A stretch of 64,000 nt of DNA from contig CAKVCL010000005.1 of the NCBI GenBank assembly GCA_934725855.1, positions 93,946 to 157,945 of the forward strand, read 5' to 3'. Every line of letters starts with the position of its first letter. Position 1 is the stretch's first letter. The notes below the pieces were generated by a model, which had not been told where the DNA came from, made no database searches, and saw nothing but the letters and a program-made list of their open reading frames with translations. The translations under genes were made by a program, and so were the position numbers. Shown here in pieces: positions 1 through 9,304 of this stretch. This DNA comes from an uncultured Cellulosilyticum sp. (GTDB taxonomy: Bacteria; Bacillota; Clostridia; Lachnospirales; Cellulosilyticaceae).

Positions 1-2
1 CC

Positions 3-2114
3 ATTAAGTATATTGCTATTTTAATAGTGATGACTTCTTTAAGAGAAGTAATGAACTTATTTAAGTGTTCATTTAATCTACGTAATCAAATGGCGATTAC
101 TTCCGTAAGTATAGGTATGCTGGGTATTATGAATTTATTTTTTCAAGATGTTTCCCTATATAAGTTAATGGTATGTGTATTAGAAATAGTAGTGACAATG
201 GGCTTAATGAATGTTCTTAGTATAGCTATAGAGGTAATTCGAGAAGATAGACAAGGGATGCTTACAGAGCATCAACTTGCGAGCATTGCATTTTTAATGG
301 CTATTTTTTTATGTGGAATGATTGATTTTTATATTACGGTGCCAATAATAGAACGGATTTATATAAAGGATGTCCTTGTTTTTTGGATGATGATTGCTAT
401 AACTTATATGGGAGGCGCAAGTAGTGGTATTATTGCATCTGTCATTATTAGTACGGTATTAGTAGTCATAGGATATATGCCTACTGGCTTTGTCGGCATC
501 TATATATTTGCAGTTTTAGTAGGAGGCTTATTTAGTTATCTAGAACGAGTGGGCATTGTTTTTGCAATGACCTTAGGATTATTAATAGGTTTTGCCTTAT
601 TTAATAACCGAATTATTGATTGGAATATTTTTTCAGCCTATGGGTGTGGGGCTATACTGAGTTTAATCATGCCAAGAAATTATTTTGGAATGGCTAATTG
701 GTTTGGATATGGCATGGAAATAGATGAGGCTCATCATCTTTTACATGTACAAGCTATTATTACAGATAAACTTAAAAAATTTGCAAATGCCTTTGAAGGG
801 TTAGGAAAAGAATTTGAACATATTCCGCTAAAAAAAATGACCTTAGATATTAAACAGATGAATGAGATCATTGAAGATGCAGGAGAGAGCTTGTGTAAAG
901 ATTGTGCGATGTGCCAATTCTGTTGGCAGGACTATATTAAGGACACCTATAAAAACAGTTATTTAATGTTGGATGCTTTGGAGAAAAAGGGGCAAATTCA
1001 AATAGGAGATATTCCTCGTGGGTTTAAAAAGGCATGCATTAATGCAGAAAGTTTTGCCTATGCTTTAAGTTTAAAGATGGACGTGTATAAGCAGTCATGT
1101 AGGTGGCAAAAAAGATTTGAAGAAGCGAGAGGGCTTATTGCAGAAGAATTTAAAGGTATTTCTAGCAGTGTAAATAGATTGTCAGAGAATATTGAAAAGG
1201 ATTTTTGCTTTAATAAGGCGGATGAAAAAAAGATTAAAGAAAGTCTTCAAAGTTATGGAATTAGAACAAAAGATGTGATGGTTTTAGAAGGCAGTGGTAA
1301 AATACAAGAGATTCATCTTTATTGCCAATATAAAGGAGAAGCAGACTTTAAGGAAAGAGTGATTGAAGGAACAGAAAAAGCATTAGAAGCTAAGCTTGAA
1401 ATTAATAGATATGAGTATAATGAAGAAGAAAAGTATTGTTTTTTTGAAATGAAAATAAAGAAACAATTTGGCGTGACGGTAAGTGCTTATAATAAGGCAA
1501 AAGATGATGTTTGTGGTGATGCTTATAGTTTTATGGAATTAGATGAAGGAAACTATTTGATTGCAGTAGCTGATGGGATGGGAAGTGGAAGTATTGCACA
1601 CAAAGAAAGTGAAATGACCATTGAACTATTAGAGAGCTTTTTAGAAACTGGGTTTGAATGTGAAGTAGCACTAAAGATGATTAACTCAGCATTAGTTCTT
1701 AGATCCAATATAGAATGTTATACTACTATGGATATGGCACTAATCGACCAACACACAGGAATCATTGAATTCTTAAAGATGGGGGCCTCAACAAGTTTTA
1801 TTGTTAGAGGACAGGAAATTATAACCGTTAAAGCAAGTAGTTTACCTATTGGTATTTTAAATCATATTGATTTAGTCAGTTGTAAAAAGCAACTTAAAGA
1901 TGGGGATATTGTGATTATGGTTACAGATGGTATTCTTGAAAATCAAAATGACTTATTAGAAAGTGAGGCAACCTTTAAGCATTTTATTTTAGAAGCCCAA
2001 TCTAATAGTCCAGAATATCTAGCAAAATTTTTGCTGAGTAAGGCTAAAAATTTGTTAGCTGGTAAGGAAGGTGACGATATGACAGTTGTGGTTGCGAGAG
2101 TGTGGAAACAATAA
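3..2114 (+). CDS. spoIIE: Stage II sporulation protein E (SpoIIE), 5'-truncated by the window edge
   Basis: PP2C-type serine phosphatase that dephosphorylates SpoIIAA to activate sigma-F in the forespore; a polytopic membrane protein of the division septum. The reading frame is open to base 3 with no stop, so the true start lies outside the window; a GTG at 27 is only the first internal candidate. About the first 210 residues are strongly hydrophobic, giving several membrane segments. A cysteine cluster (CKDCAMCQFCW) follows the membrane part. The last ~220 residues form the phosphatase domain, with DDVCGDAYSF and ADGMGSGSIA as metal-binding motifs and a late DGDIVIMVTDG. A family member is usually about 800 residues, so roughly 100 residues are missing on the left. 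A T-tailed hairpin follows the stop. Confidence 0.95.
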   Translation: MKYIAILIVMTSLREVMNLFKCSFNLRNQMAITSVSIGMLGIMNLFFQDVSLYKLMVCVLEIVVTMGLMNVLSIAIEVIREDRQGMLTEHQLASIAFLMAIFLCGMIDFYITVPIIERIYIKDVLVFWMMIAITYMGGASSGIIASVIISTVLVVIGYMPTGFVGIYIFAVLVGGLFSYLERVGIVFAMTLGLLIGFALFNNRIIDWNIFSAYGCGAILSLIMPRNYFGMANWFGYGMEIDEAHHLLHVQAIITDKLKKFANAFEGLGKEFEHIPLKKMTLDIKQMNEIIEDAGESLCKDCAMCQFCWQDYIKDTYKNSYLMLDALEKKGQIQIGDIPRGFKKACINAESFAYALSLKMDVYKQSCRWQKRFEEARGLIAEEFKGISSSVNRLSENIEKDFCFNKADEKKIKESLQSYGIRTKDVMVLEGSGKIQEIHLYCQYKGEADFKERVIEGTEKALEAKLEINRYEYNEEEKYCFFEMKIKKQFGVTVSAYNKAKDDVCGDAYSFMELDEGNYLIAVADGMGSGSIAHKESEMTIELLESFLETGFECEVALKMINSALVLRSNIECYTTMDMALIDQHTGIIEFLKMGASTSFIVRGQEIITVKASSLPIGILNHIDLVSCKKQLKDGDIVIMVTDGILENQNDLLESEATFKHFILEAQSNSPEYLAKFLLSKAKNLLAGKEGDDMTVVVARVWKQ

Positions 2115-2153
2115 CAAATTAGAAACATCGAAAATAAACCATATTAGGTTAAA

Positions 2154-2190
2154 AAATAAAGATACAATGAGCTGTATCTTTATTTTTTTT
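2154..2190 (+). terminator. Intrinsic terminator after spoIIE
   Basis: Perfect 13-bp stem (arms 2154-2166 and 2173-2185), six-base loop, and a run of T to 2190. Confidence 0.9.
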
Positions 2191-2287
2191 GCCAGAAACT
2201 AAGTTTTAGCATATAAAGTGAATAAGTTAAATTAATATTGGAAAAATTCTATAGTATGTGTACTTGAAATATAAGAGGAGGCAAGGT

Positions 2288-2668
2288 ATGAAAAAAGAAA
2301 TTGTCATTGATGGTAAGACAAGTGATTGGTTTGAAAAGGCAACTTTTGTATTAAAAGATAATCATGTAGAAAATCTACCTAAAGACCTAATGTATTATGC
2401 AGAGCAATTAGTGGAAAATCATATGAAAAAGTTTCCTGCCATGGATAGGGAGGCCTTGCCTACAGTAGATTTTACACATCAAGGGTTTAAAAAATATCAT
2501 GAGTATCAAAGAGCCTATGAGCAGCAAGTAAAAAAGACATATGAAAAGATCAATAGAGAGAAAGAAAAGATTAGAAAGCGGGCAAGATATGTTAATACCT
2601 TTGTGACACTTTCAATTATAGCTTGTCTTTTAAGTATAGGCGCGCTAATTTTTAGTAGTCTTGTGTAG
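2288..2668 (+). CDS. Conserved hypothetical protein with C-terminal membrane anchor
   Basis: 126-residue protein of unknown function. The ATG at 2288 is preferred because AGAGGAGG lies just upstream of it (about 2275-2281), while an in-frame ATG at 2258 has no ribosome site. Most of the chain is charged and helical, with a likely coiled coil at roughly residues 75-105 (QQVKKTYEKINREKEKIRK). It ends in one hydrophobic segment (LSIIACLLSIGALIFSSLV), so it is probably a tail-anchored protein facing the cytoplasm. It stands alone between the spoIIE terminator and tilS. I do not recognise the family. Confidence 0.7.
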   Translation: MKKEIVIDGKTSDWFEKATFVLKDNHVENLPKDLMYYAEQLVENHMKKFPAMDREALPTVDFTHQGFKKYHEYQRAYEQQVKKTYEKINREKEKIRKRARYVNTFVTLSIIACLLSIGALIFSSLV

Positions 2669-2799
2669 AGAACTTGTTATAAATAAAATGTTGAAAAATA
2701 TCATTGAAGTGATTTATAGTATAAATAGTTTAAAAATCAGTATTTGTTTTTATTAAAATATAAAATTTGGCTATACTATATTAAGGAGACACTAACTAA

Positions 2800-4248
2800 A
2801 TGGAAAGAAAAGTTCATGAAAAGGTGAAGGCATTTATTGAAAAGCATGAGCTTATTAATGCAGGAGATGAGTTGGTTTTAGGAGTATCGGGTGGGGCTGA
2901 TTCTATGATGATGCTTTTTTATTTTTACTCCCATCAAAAGGAATATAATATTACCTTAAAAGTGGCTCATGTGCATCATGGATTAAGAGAAACTGCTAGG
3001 CTGGATGCGAATCTAGTTGAAGCTTTTTGTGCTGAAAAGGGAATAACATTTTTTAGGCATGATTGCAATATTAAGGCTCTGTCTAAAGAAAGAAAAATAT
3101 CTGAAGAAGAAGCAGGAAGAGAAGAAAGATACAATTTCTTTATATCATTATTAAATGAGAGTGGTAAGATAGTTACAGCACACAATATGAATGACCAAGC
3201 AGAAACGATGTTAATGCGCTTTGTACGAGGTACGGATATTAAAGGATTAGCTGGTATTCTACCCAAAAGAGATCACATTATTAGACCCCTTCTTTGCTTA
3301 ACACGTCAAGAAATTGAAGCGTATTGCAAGGAAATGAGGATTCCTTATAGAGATGATGAAACCAATTTTCAAACTTTGTATACAAGGAATAAGATCAGAT
3401 TAGAGTGCATTCCTTATATTAAGGAGCATCTTAATCCGGCTATTATTTCTAACCTAGGAAGACAAAGTGAACTTTATAGGCAGGAAGATGAATTTCTATC
3501 GTTGCATGCGAAGGAACTTTATGACAAATGTGTAGTCTATGTACGCAATGAAATCCATATTGATTTAGATTTTTTAAAACAACAGCACGTGTATATGCAG
3601 AAGAAAGTAATAAGACTTGCTATAGGTGATATGATTGGCTTAAAGGATATATCCAATAAGCATATTGACAGTTGCACAGAACTGATCACATTACCAGTGG
3701 GAAAAGAAGTCCATTTACCTTTAGGTCTTGTGATGAAGAAAGATTATCATATAATGATTCTAAGGATACAGACACAAAGAGATAAGGAAGCTTCAAAAGA
3801 TCAATCTGATCCCAAAATACAATCCAAAAAAGAGTGGTTACAAAATAGTACTGAGGCAGACGGAGCATTTTGTATCGATTTAATAGAAGGAAAGCAATAC
3901 ATTAAAGAAGCAGGATTAATGATTGAATTATGTAAAATCTCTGCTAAAAGAATTAATCAAAACAATGAAAACATATATACTAAATATATTGATTATGGTA
4001 AAATAAAAAGTGGATTGCAAATTCGAACACAAAGAAGTTTGGATTATATCAGGCTGAAAAGTGGTAGCAAAAAACTTAAAAAACTATTTACTGATGATAA
4101 AATTTCTAAAGCAATAAGGGACACAATACCACTAATAGCTGATGGAGACGAAATCGTATGGGTAATTGGTAATCGATTAAATTATGATTACTATGTTACA
4201 CAGTATACAGATGAGGTTCTAGAAATTAAAATACTTAAAGAATATTAG
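2800..4248 (+). CDS. tilS: tRNA(Ile)-lysidine synthase TilS
   Basis: ATP-dependent enzyme that converts the wobble C34 of tRNA-Ile(CAU) into lysidine so that it reads AUA codons. The N-terminal ATPase has the PP-loop SGGADS at residues 30-35, followed by HVHHGLR, HNMNDQAETMLMR and RPLL(C)LTRQEIEAYC, all typical of TilS. The C-terminal half carries the substrate-binding region (IRLKSGSKKLKKLFTDDKI and WVIGNRLNYDY). The length of 482 residues fits the long Gram-positive form. An AAGGAG site at 2783-2788 precedes the ATG. It sits 11 bases before hpt, the widely conserved tilS-hpt-ftsH order. Confidence 0.95.
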   Translation: MERKVHEKVKAFIEKHELINAGDELVLGVSGGADSMMMLFYFYSHQKEYNITLKVAHVHHGLRETARLDANLVEAFCAEKGITFFRHDCNIKALSKERKISEEEAGREERYNFFISLLNESGKIVTAHNMNDQAETMLMRFVRGTDIKGLAGILPKRDHIIRPLLCLTRQEIEAYCKEMRIPYRDDETNFQTLYTRNKIRLECIPYIKEHLNPAIISNLGRQSELYRQEDEFLSLHAKELYDKCVVYVRNEIHIDLDFLKQQHVYMQKKVIRLAIGDMIGLKDISNKHIDSCTELITLPVGKEVHLPLGLVMKKDYHIMILRIQTQRDKEASKDQSDPKIQSKKEWLQNSTEADGAFCIDLIEGKQYIKEAGLMIELCKISAKRINQNNENIYTKYIDYGKIKSGLQIRTQRSLDYIRLKSGSKKLKKLFTDDKISKAIRDTIPLIADGDEIVWVIGNRLNYDYYVTQYTDEVLEIKILKEY

Positions 4249-4259
4249 TAGGGGGTACT

Positions 4260-4784
4260 ATGTTAAAGTTAGACACACTTATATCAGAAGAAAAATTGCA
4301 AGCACGTATTGCTGAATTAGGTGCAGAGATTAGCAAGGACTATGAAGGCAAAGAGCTTGTTGTATTATGTGTATTAAAAGGTGGTGTTATGTTTATGACA
4401 GACCTCGTAAAACATATTGAAGTACCACTAAAAATGGAATTTATGGTTGTATCAAGCTATGGTGATGCGTATAAAAGCAGTGGGCTTGTAAAAATCCTTA
4501 AAGATTTAGATGAGCCTATTGAAGGCAAAAATGTGCTTATTGTGGAAGATATTATTGATTCAGGAAGAACACTAAGTTATTTAAAGAAGATGCTTAGTGA
4601 AAGAAAACCAGAAAGTCTTAAGATCTGTACACTTCTAGATAAAGAAGAAGAAAGAGTAACGGATATTGAGGTAGAATATTCAGGTTTTAAAGTAGGAAAC
4701 GAATTTGTTATTGGATATGGGCTTGATTACAAGCAATATTATAGAAACTTACCTTATATTGCTGTAAATAGAGGTAGTATCTAA
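4260..4784 (+). CDS. hpt: Hypoxanthine phosphoribosyltransferase
   Basis: Purine salvage enzyme that joins hypoxanthine or guanine to PRPP, giving IMP or GMP. The PRPP-binding motif is VLIVEDIIDSGRTL, with the two adjacent acidic residues of type I phosphoribosyltransferases. VLKGGVMFMTDL and FVIGYGLDY match the flexible loop region and the C-terminal purine-binding part. At 174 residues it is of normal length. AGGGGG precedes the ATG. It lies in the tilS-hpt-ftsH operon, 11 bases after tilS and 21 before ftsH. Confidence 0.96.
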   Translation: MLKLDTLISEEKLQARIAELGAEISKDYEGKELVVLCVLKGGVMFMTDLVKHIEVPLKMEFMVVSSYGDAYKSSGLVKILKDLDEPIEGKNVLIVEDIIDSGRTLSYLKKMLSERKPESLKICTLLDKEEERVTDIEVEYSGFKVGNEFVIGYGLDYKQYYRNLPYIAVNRGSI

Positions 4785-4805
4785 AAGCAGAGAGGAGGAG
4801 TTGTT

Positions 4806-6779
4806 GTGAAAAAGAAATTTAAAGGAACATACATCTATTTGCTATTAGTTGTTGTTCTGGTATTATTTGTTTTTGGCAGTACAAGTAAAGACTTAAAGCA
4901 AAGTACACCTAAAATGAGCTTGTTTGATGTAATGAATAAAATTGAAAATAAAGAGATCTCAACGATTGAACAGGTTGTATCTAGCGCTGATGATGGGAAA
5001 TTTATCGTAACCGATAAAGATGGAAACAGAACAACAGTTAGTGCATCACAAGATGCATTTAGTGAGTATTTATATAATTTAGCACCTGAGGTGAGAAATT
5101 CATTTACCTTTACTAGTAGTGAACCACAAACCAGTTTGTTCTTCCCAATCTTACAAATTGTACTCATCATAGGAATGTTTATTTTCATTATGATTTTCTT
5201 TGTTCAGCAGATGCAAGGAGGCGGAGGCGGCGGAGGTCGTATCATGTCTTTTGGTAAAAGTAGAGCAAAGATGACGATTGATGATAAAGGTGAAATCACA
5301 TTAAAAGATGTAGCAGGTCTTGATGAAGAAAAAACAGAAGTAGCAGAAATCGTTGATTTTCTTAAAAATCAAAATCGTTATGTTCAAGTTGGTGCTAAAA
5401 TTCCAAAAGGTGTCTTACTTGTAGGACCTCCAGGAACAGGTAAAACTTTACTTGCAAAAGCGATTGCTGGTGAAGCTGGCGTACCATTCTTTAGTATTTC
5501 AGGTTCAGATTTCGTAGAAATGTTTGTAGGTGTTGGAGCTTCTCGTGTGAGAGACTTATTCGAGCAAGCTAAGAAAAATGCACCTTGTATTGTGTTTATT
5601 GATGAAATTGATGCTGTAGGCCGTAAGCGTGGTGCTGGTCTTGGTGGTGGGCATGATGAAAGAGAACAAACCCTTAACCAATTACTCGTTGAAATGGATG
5701 GATTTGGTGTAAATGAAGGGGTTATCGTACTTGCTGCGACAAACCGTTCAGATGTACTTGACCCAGCACTTCTTAGACCAGGTCGTTTTGATAGAAAGAT
5801 TGTGGTTAATAGACCAGATATTACAGGTCGTAAAGCTATTTTGAAGGTTCATTCAAAAGGTAAACCACTTAATGAGGATATTGATATTGATGTGATTGCA
5901 AAATCAACACCAGGATTTACAGGTGCAGATTTAGCAAACTTAATGAATGAAGCGGCACTTCTTACAGCAAGGCATAATAAACATGCTATTGATATGAATG
6001 AAGTACAAAAAGCACTGATTAAGATTACAATGGGAACAGAAAAGAAAAGCCATGTGATTACAGACAAAGAAAGAAAGCTTACTGCTTATCATGAAGTAGG
6101 GCATGCATTACTGGCAGAACTTTTAGATAAGGTAGAACCTGTACACATTGTTTCTATTATTCCAGTAGGGCAAGCTGGTGGGTTTACAATGACCCTTTCT
6201 AAAGATGATAGTTTCCGCACGAAAGGTGAATTAATACAAAATATTATTATGACATTAGGTGGTCGTGCAGCCGAAGAATTAGTACTAGATGATATTACGA
6301 CAGGGGCATCTGGTGATATTCAGCAAGCTACCCAAATTGCGAGAGAGATGGTTACAACTTATGGTATGAGCCGTCTTGGACCAATTAAATACGGCGATGA
6401 AGATTCAGAGCCTTTCTTAGGCAGAGATTACAACCATACACGTAATTATGGTGAAGCACTTGCTACTGAAATTGATAAAGTAGTTGGCGAAATTATAGAA
6501 GAAGCATATAAAAAAGCAGTTGCTCTTTTAAAAGAAAACATGGATTTACTTCATAAAGCTTCTCAAATTTTGATGAAGAAAGAAAAACTTTCTGGTCCAG
6601 AATTTAGAGCAATTCTTCGTGGGGAAGAAATTGATGAAGAGCATGTAGCAGACTTTAATTTATTTGATTCAGTACTTGAAGTAGAACAAAATGAAAAAGC
6701 GCAAGAAAGTGAAACTAAAGAGTCAATTAGTGAAGTCAAAGATGATGCTACAGAGTCAATTAATCTTAATAAAGAATAA
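4806..6779 (+). CDS. ftsH: ATP-dependent zinc metalloprotease FtsH
   Basis: Membrane-anchored AAA+ protease that degrades membrane and regulatory proteins. It has an N-terminal membrane helix (about residues 7-25), an external segment, and a second helix (about 112-136) followed by a glycine run. The AAA domain has Walker A GPPGTGKT at residues 207-214, Walker [13 protein letters not shown] and the second region of homology up to RPGRFDR. The zinc site HEVGH is at 429-433, with the third ligand in a later acidic segment ([13 protein letters not shown]). It starts with GTG at 4806 behind GAGGAGG. The acidic C-terminal tail (about 30 residues) is variable in this family. Confidence 0.97.
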   Translation: MKKKFKGTYIYLLLVVVLVLFVFGSTSKDLKQSTPKMSLFDVMNKIENKEISTIEQVVSSADDGKFIVTDKDGNRTTVSASQDAFSEYLYNLAPEVRNSFTFTSSEPQTSLFFPILQIVLIIGMFIFIMIFFVQQMQGGGGGGGRIMSFGKSRAKMTIDDKGEITLKDVAGLDEEKTEVAEIVDFLKNQNRYVQVGAKIPKGVLLVGPPGTGKTLLAKAIAGEAGVPFFSISGSDFVEMFVGVGASRVRDLFEQAKKNAPCIVFIDEIDAVGRKRGAGLGGGHDEREQTLNQLLVEMDGFGVNEGVIVLAATNRSDVLDPALLRPGRFDRKIVVNRPDITGRKAILKVHSKGKPLNEDIDIDVIAKSTPGFTGADLANLMNEAALLTARHNKHAIDMNEVQKALIKITMGTEKKSHVITDKERKLTAYHEVGHALLAELLDKVEPVHIVSIIPVGQAGGFTMTLSKDDSFRTKGELIQNIIMTLGGRAAEELVLDDITTGASGDIQQATQIAREMVTTYGMSRLGPIKYGDEDSEPFLGRDYNHTRNYGEALATEIDKVVGEIIEEAYKKAVALLKENMDLLHKASQILMKKEKLSGPEFRAILRGEEIDEEHVADFNLFDSVLEVEQNEKAQESETKESISEVKDDATESINLNKE

Positions 6780-6816
6780 GTGAGTTTAGTCAAAATGTAA
6801 TTTGATAGAAATAAGG

Positions 6817-6860
6817 AGAGGTTGTCACGAAGTATAGCGTGCCAACCTCTTTATAATTTT
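6817..6860 (+). terminator. Hairpin terminator after ftsH
   Basis: Arms 6817-6828 and 6839-6850 pair over 12 bp with one internal mismatch (AGAGGTTG plus CACG). An imperfect T-rich tail follows. It separates ftsH from birA. Confidence 0.75.
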
Positions 6861-6902
6861 AGCGTGATTGTAACAGATGATGAAAACTGAGGGTGAGGAC
6901 AG

Positions 6903-7880
6903 ATGAAGGATGAGGTACTAAGCTTTTTAAAAGAAGAAAAGGAATACTGTTCTGGAGAAGAAATAAGTCAAAGATTAGGTGTGACAAGAGCAGCCGTATG
7001 GAAAGCGATCAAAAAACTTCAAGAACAAGGGTATGAAATTGCATCAAGTACAAAGAAAGGATATAAGCTGATTCATGTACCTAATATAATTACTTCTAGT
7101 GAGATTAAAGAAAAGTTAAATACTCAATTTTTAGGACAAAAAATTGAATACAGAAAAGAAGTAGATTCAACGAATAATTTAGCTAAAGAATTAGCAAGAA
7201 AAGGTGCTAGTGAAGGAACTTTAATTGTAGCAGATAAACAAACCAGTGGGAAAGGGAGATTAGGTCGTAGTTGGGAATCACCCGCAGGAACAGGAATCTG
7301 GATGAGTTTGATCTTAAGACCAGATATTTTGCCTCAATATGCGAGTCAATTAACACTTGTAGCTGGACTTGGAGTATGTGAAGCAATAAAAAAATCAACA
7401 GGGTTAGAAGCCAAGATTAAGTGGCCTAATGATGTAGTGGTCAATGGAAAAAAAGTGTGCGGTATTTTAACAGAAATGAGTGCAGAGATAGAGAGGATTA
7501 ATTATGTTGTAGTAGGGATTGGAATTAATGCCAATATGGAAAGCTTTCCAGAGGAGCTGCCTTATGCTTCATCTTTAAAAATAGAAAGTCAGGAAGAGTG
7601 CGTTAGAAGAGATATTATTAAGGATTTTTTGGAGATATTTGAGAGAGATTATAAGAACTATAAAATTGATATGAATCTAGAATCTATGAGATCTAGATAT
7701 GAAGAAAATTGCATAACACTTCATAAAAAAGTAAAACTAATAAAACAAGATGAAGAATGCATAGCAGAAGCTATAGGGATTACTAATTTAGGAACTTTAA
7801 TGGTAAGATATGAAAATGGTATGCAAGAAGAAGTAATATCAGGCGAAGTATCTGTAAGGGGGTTATATGGTTACGTATAG
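6903..7880 (+). CDS. birA: Bifunctional biotin operon repressor / biotin-protein ligase BirA
   Basis: It activates biotin to biotinyl-AMP and attaches it to the acceptor lysine of biotin carboxyl carrier proteins; with biotinyl-AMP bound it represses biotin genes. The N-terminal winged helix (about residues 1-60, SQRLGVTRAAVWKAIKKL) marks the repressor-type class. The catalytic core has the adenylate-binding loop SGKGRLGRSWESP and KWPNDVVVNGKKVCGIL. A small C-terminal SH3-like domain follows (GEVSVRGLYGYV). At 325 residues it is full length. GAGGAC-type spacing sits before the ATG at 6903. No biotin synthesis genes are nearby. Confidence 0.95.
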   Translation: MKDEVLSFLKEEKEYCSGEEISQRLGVTRAAVWKAIKKLQEQGYEIASSTKKGYKLIHVPNIITSSEIKEKLNTQFLGQKIEYRKEVDSTNNLAKELARKGASEGTLIVADKQTSGKGRLGRSWESPAGTGIWMSLILRPDILPQYASQLTLVAGLGVCEAIKKSTGLEAKIKWPNDVVVNGKKVCGILTEMSAEIERINYVVVGIGINANMESFPEELPYASSLKIESQEECVRRDIIKDFLEIFERDYKNYKIDMNLESMRSRYEENCITLHKKVKLIKQDEECIAEAIGITNLGTLMVRYENGMQEEVISGEVSVRGLYGYV

Positions 7881-7963
7881 CCTGTGAGGATTAGATTAAA
7901 AAGCGAATAAATGATTATAAAGATAAGTCCTAAATAGAATGCTACTTAGGGCTAGGAGGAAGA

Positions 7964-8410
7964 ATGATGGAAAGAGAAGTTTTAATTTCAGTATCACCTT
8001 ATGTACAAAAATATTATATTAATGAAAAATTTAATGATTTACCAGAGGATATAAAAGAAACATTAAGGGCAAAACTTGCAGTGATTGCAGAGAAAACACG
8101 TGCAATCATTTCATTAGGATTTAATGAAAAGGGAGAAATTTTTATTGAGTATAAATATGAAGATTTAAGCTATATGGATGAAATCGGTGTAGAGCTACGT
8201 ATCAAGAAGTTTCAACAAGAAGAAGGCGAACTTCTAAAATCTATTAAAGTATGGTATATGATTTATCACACTTCAAATGGAGCCATAGTAAGAGAAGTTG
8301 TGATCATGCAAAAAGAAGGAAAAACAAAAGACCAGATTATTGAGTGCTTGCTACAAAAACATGGAGAGGCTTATAAGGAGTTTATTTCTATTTTACTGGA
8401 AGAAGAATAA
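7964..8410 (+). CDS. Conserved hypothetical protein (DUF6145-like)
   Basis: 148-residue soluble protein. The motif order (KYYINEKFNDLPEDIKETL, a central LGFNEKGEIFIEYKYEDLSYMDEIGVELRIK, then a helical C terminus) reminds me of a Clostridia family listed as DUF6145; this is a recollection, not a search result. There are no catalytic motifs, signal or membrane segments. The ribosome site AGGAGG at 7955-7960 serves two consecutive ATGs at 7964 and 7967; the second has better spacing. It is a single gene between birA and the coenzyme A block. Confidence 0.7.
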   Translation: MMEREVLISVSPYVQKYYINEKFNDLPEDIKETLRAKLAVIAEKTRAIISLGFNEKGEIFIEYKYEDLSYMDEIGVELRIKKFQQEEGELLKSIKVWYMIYHTSNGAIVREVVIMQKEGKTKDQIIECLLQKHGEAYKEFISILLEEE

Positions 8411-8418
8411 AAAATAAG

Positions 8419-8642
8419 TTGACTATACTAATATGAATTATTGTGATATAATCTAGTCTGTTAAGTGAGTGCATATTGTATACAAGAAAAACAAAAATTA
8501 TTTTGTATATAAGGCACTGAAAATATAAGCGTTGCATCTCGGTTAGGCTATGAAAGTATCCATGAGATGATATGCGAAGCATTGCATCTTTATAAGCTGT
8601 AGGCATAGCCTAAAGCAGAGAGCGATAGCAAGGAGGAAAAAA
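8419..8642 (+). promoter_or_regulatory. Structured 5' leader of the pantothenate transporter / CoA block
   Basis: About 220 bases between genes with promoter-like boxes near the left end (TTGACT at 8419 and TATAAT at 8447-8452, spaced 22, too long for a clean sigma-A site) and two extended hairpins. Hairpin 1: AGTGC (8468-8472) with GCACT (8514-8518), plus a 9-bp inner stem 8477-8485 / 8503-8511 including one G-U pair. Hairpin 2: a 10-bp perfect stem 8543-8552 / 8604-8613 enclosing a smaller one (GATG/CATC and ATGC/GCAT, 8566-8588). GCATCTC at 8534-8540 can pair instead with GAGATG at 8564-8569, so mutually exclusive folds are possible. I do not recognise a known riboswitch class. The ribosome site AGGAGG (8631-8636) lies just after hairpin 2. 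Confidence 0.5.
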
Positions 8643-9275
8643 ATGAATACAGCAAAAAAAACAAAGACACTAACTTTACTAGGCGTACTGATTGCCATTC
8701 AAGTCGTCTTAACTATGGTGAATGTAGGGCTTATACCGCTTCCGATGATTAAAGCGACCACCTTACATATTCCAGTCATAGTAGGGGCCGTCTTATTAGG
8801 ACCAACAGAAGGGATGATATTAGGTGCATCATTTGGAATCTTATCAGTGATTTCCAATACCATTCAACCAGGACTTACTTCATTTGTGTTTTCGCCATTT
8901 GTAACAGTAGGAGAGCAGTCAGGCAATTGGCTGAGTTTAGTGGAAGCTATTTTGCCACGCGTATTGATAGGACTTACTTCATATTATAGCTTCTATTTAG
9001 TTAGTAAAGTAGACAAAACAAAAATTTTTGCATATGCGACTGCAGGCGTTGTAGGGGCATTAACTAACACCATTTTTGTAATGGGTGGGATTTATGTACT
9101 TTTTGGTCAGCAGTATGCCGAGGCAACAAATCATGCAGTGAGTGAATTAATGGGGATTATAATGGGCGTAGTAGCTGCAAATGGTGTACCAGAGGCCATT
9201 ACAGCAGGTATTATTGTACCAGCTATTGTGAAACCATTAAGTATGATTTTTAGATTTAACAAACAAGTCGCTTAA
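8643..9275 (+). CDS. panT: ECF transporter substrate-binding (S) subunit, probably for pantothenate
   Basis: Integral membrane S component of an energy-coupling-factor vitamin importer, which works with the shared EcfA/EcfA'/EcfT module encoded elsewhere. The 210 residues contain about six hydrophobic segments. The N-terminal helix ALTxxGVLIAIQ-like stretch (LLGVLIAIQVVLT) is typical of the coupling helix in S subunits. The pantothenate assignment is inferred from position: coaBC and coaX, two later steps to coenzyme A, follow directly. The substrate cannot be read from the sequence alone. A strong AGGAGG precedes the ATG and a structured leader lies upstream. Confidence 0.8.
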   Translation: MNTAKKTKTLTLLGVLIAIQVVLTMVNVGLIPLPMIKATTLHIPVIVGAVLLGPTEGMILGASFGILSVISNTIQPGLTSFVFSPFVTVGEQSGNWLSLVEAILPRVLIGLTSYYSFYLVSKVDKTKIFAYATAGVVGALTNTIFVMGGIYVLFGQQYAEATNHAVSELMGIIMGVVAANGVPEAITAGIIVPAIVKPLSMIFRFNKQVA

Positions 9276-9304
9276 GGAAAAGTTTAAATAAAGAGGATGA
9301 AATC

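Noticed and set aside
5216..5238. GGAGGCGG-type tandem repeat in ftsH
   Set aside because: It encodes the glycine-rich linker after the second membrane helix that is common in FtsH; not a separate repeat element.
8419..8452. A consensus sigma-A promoter for the ECF transporter gene
   Set aside because: TTGACT and TATAAT are both good but 22 bases apart; kept only as part of the leader description.
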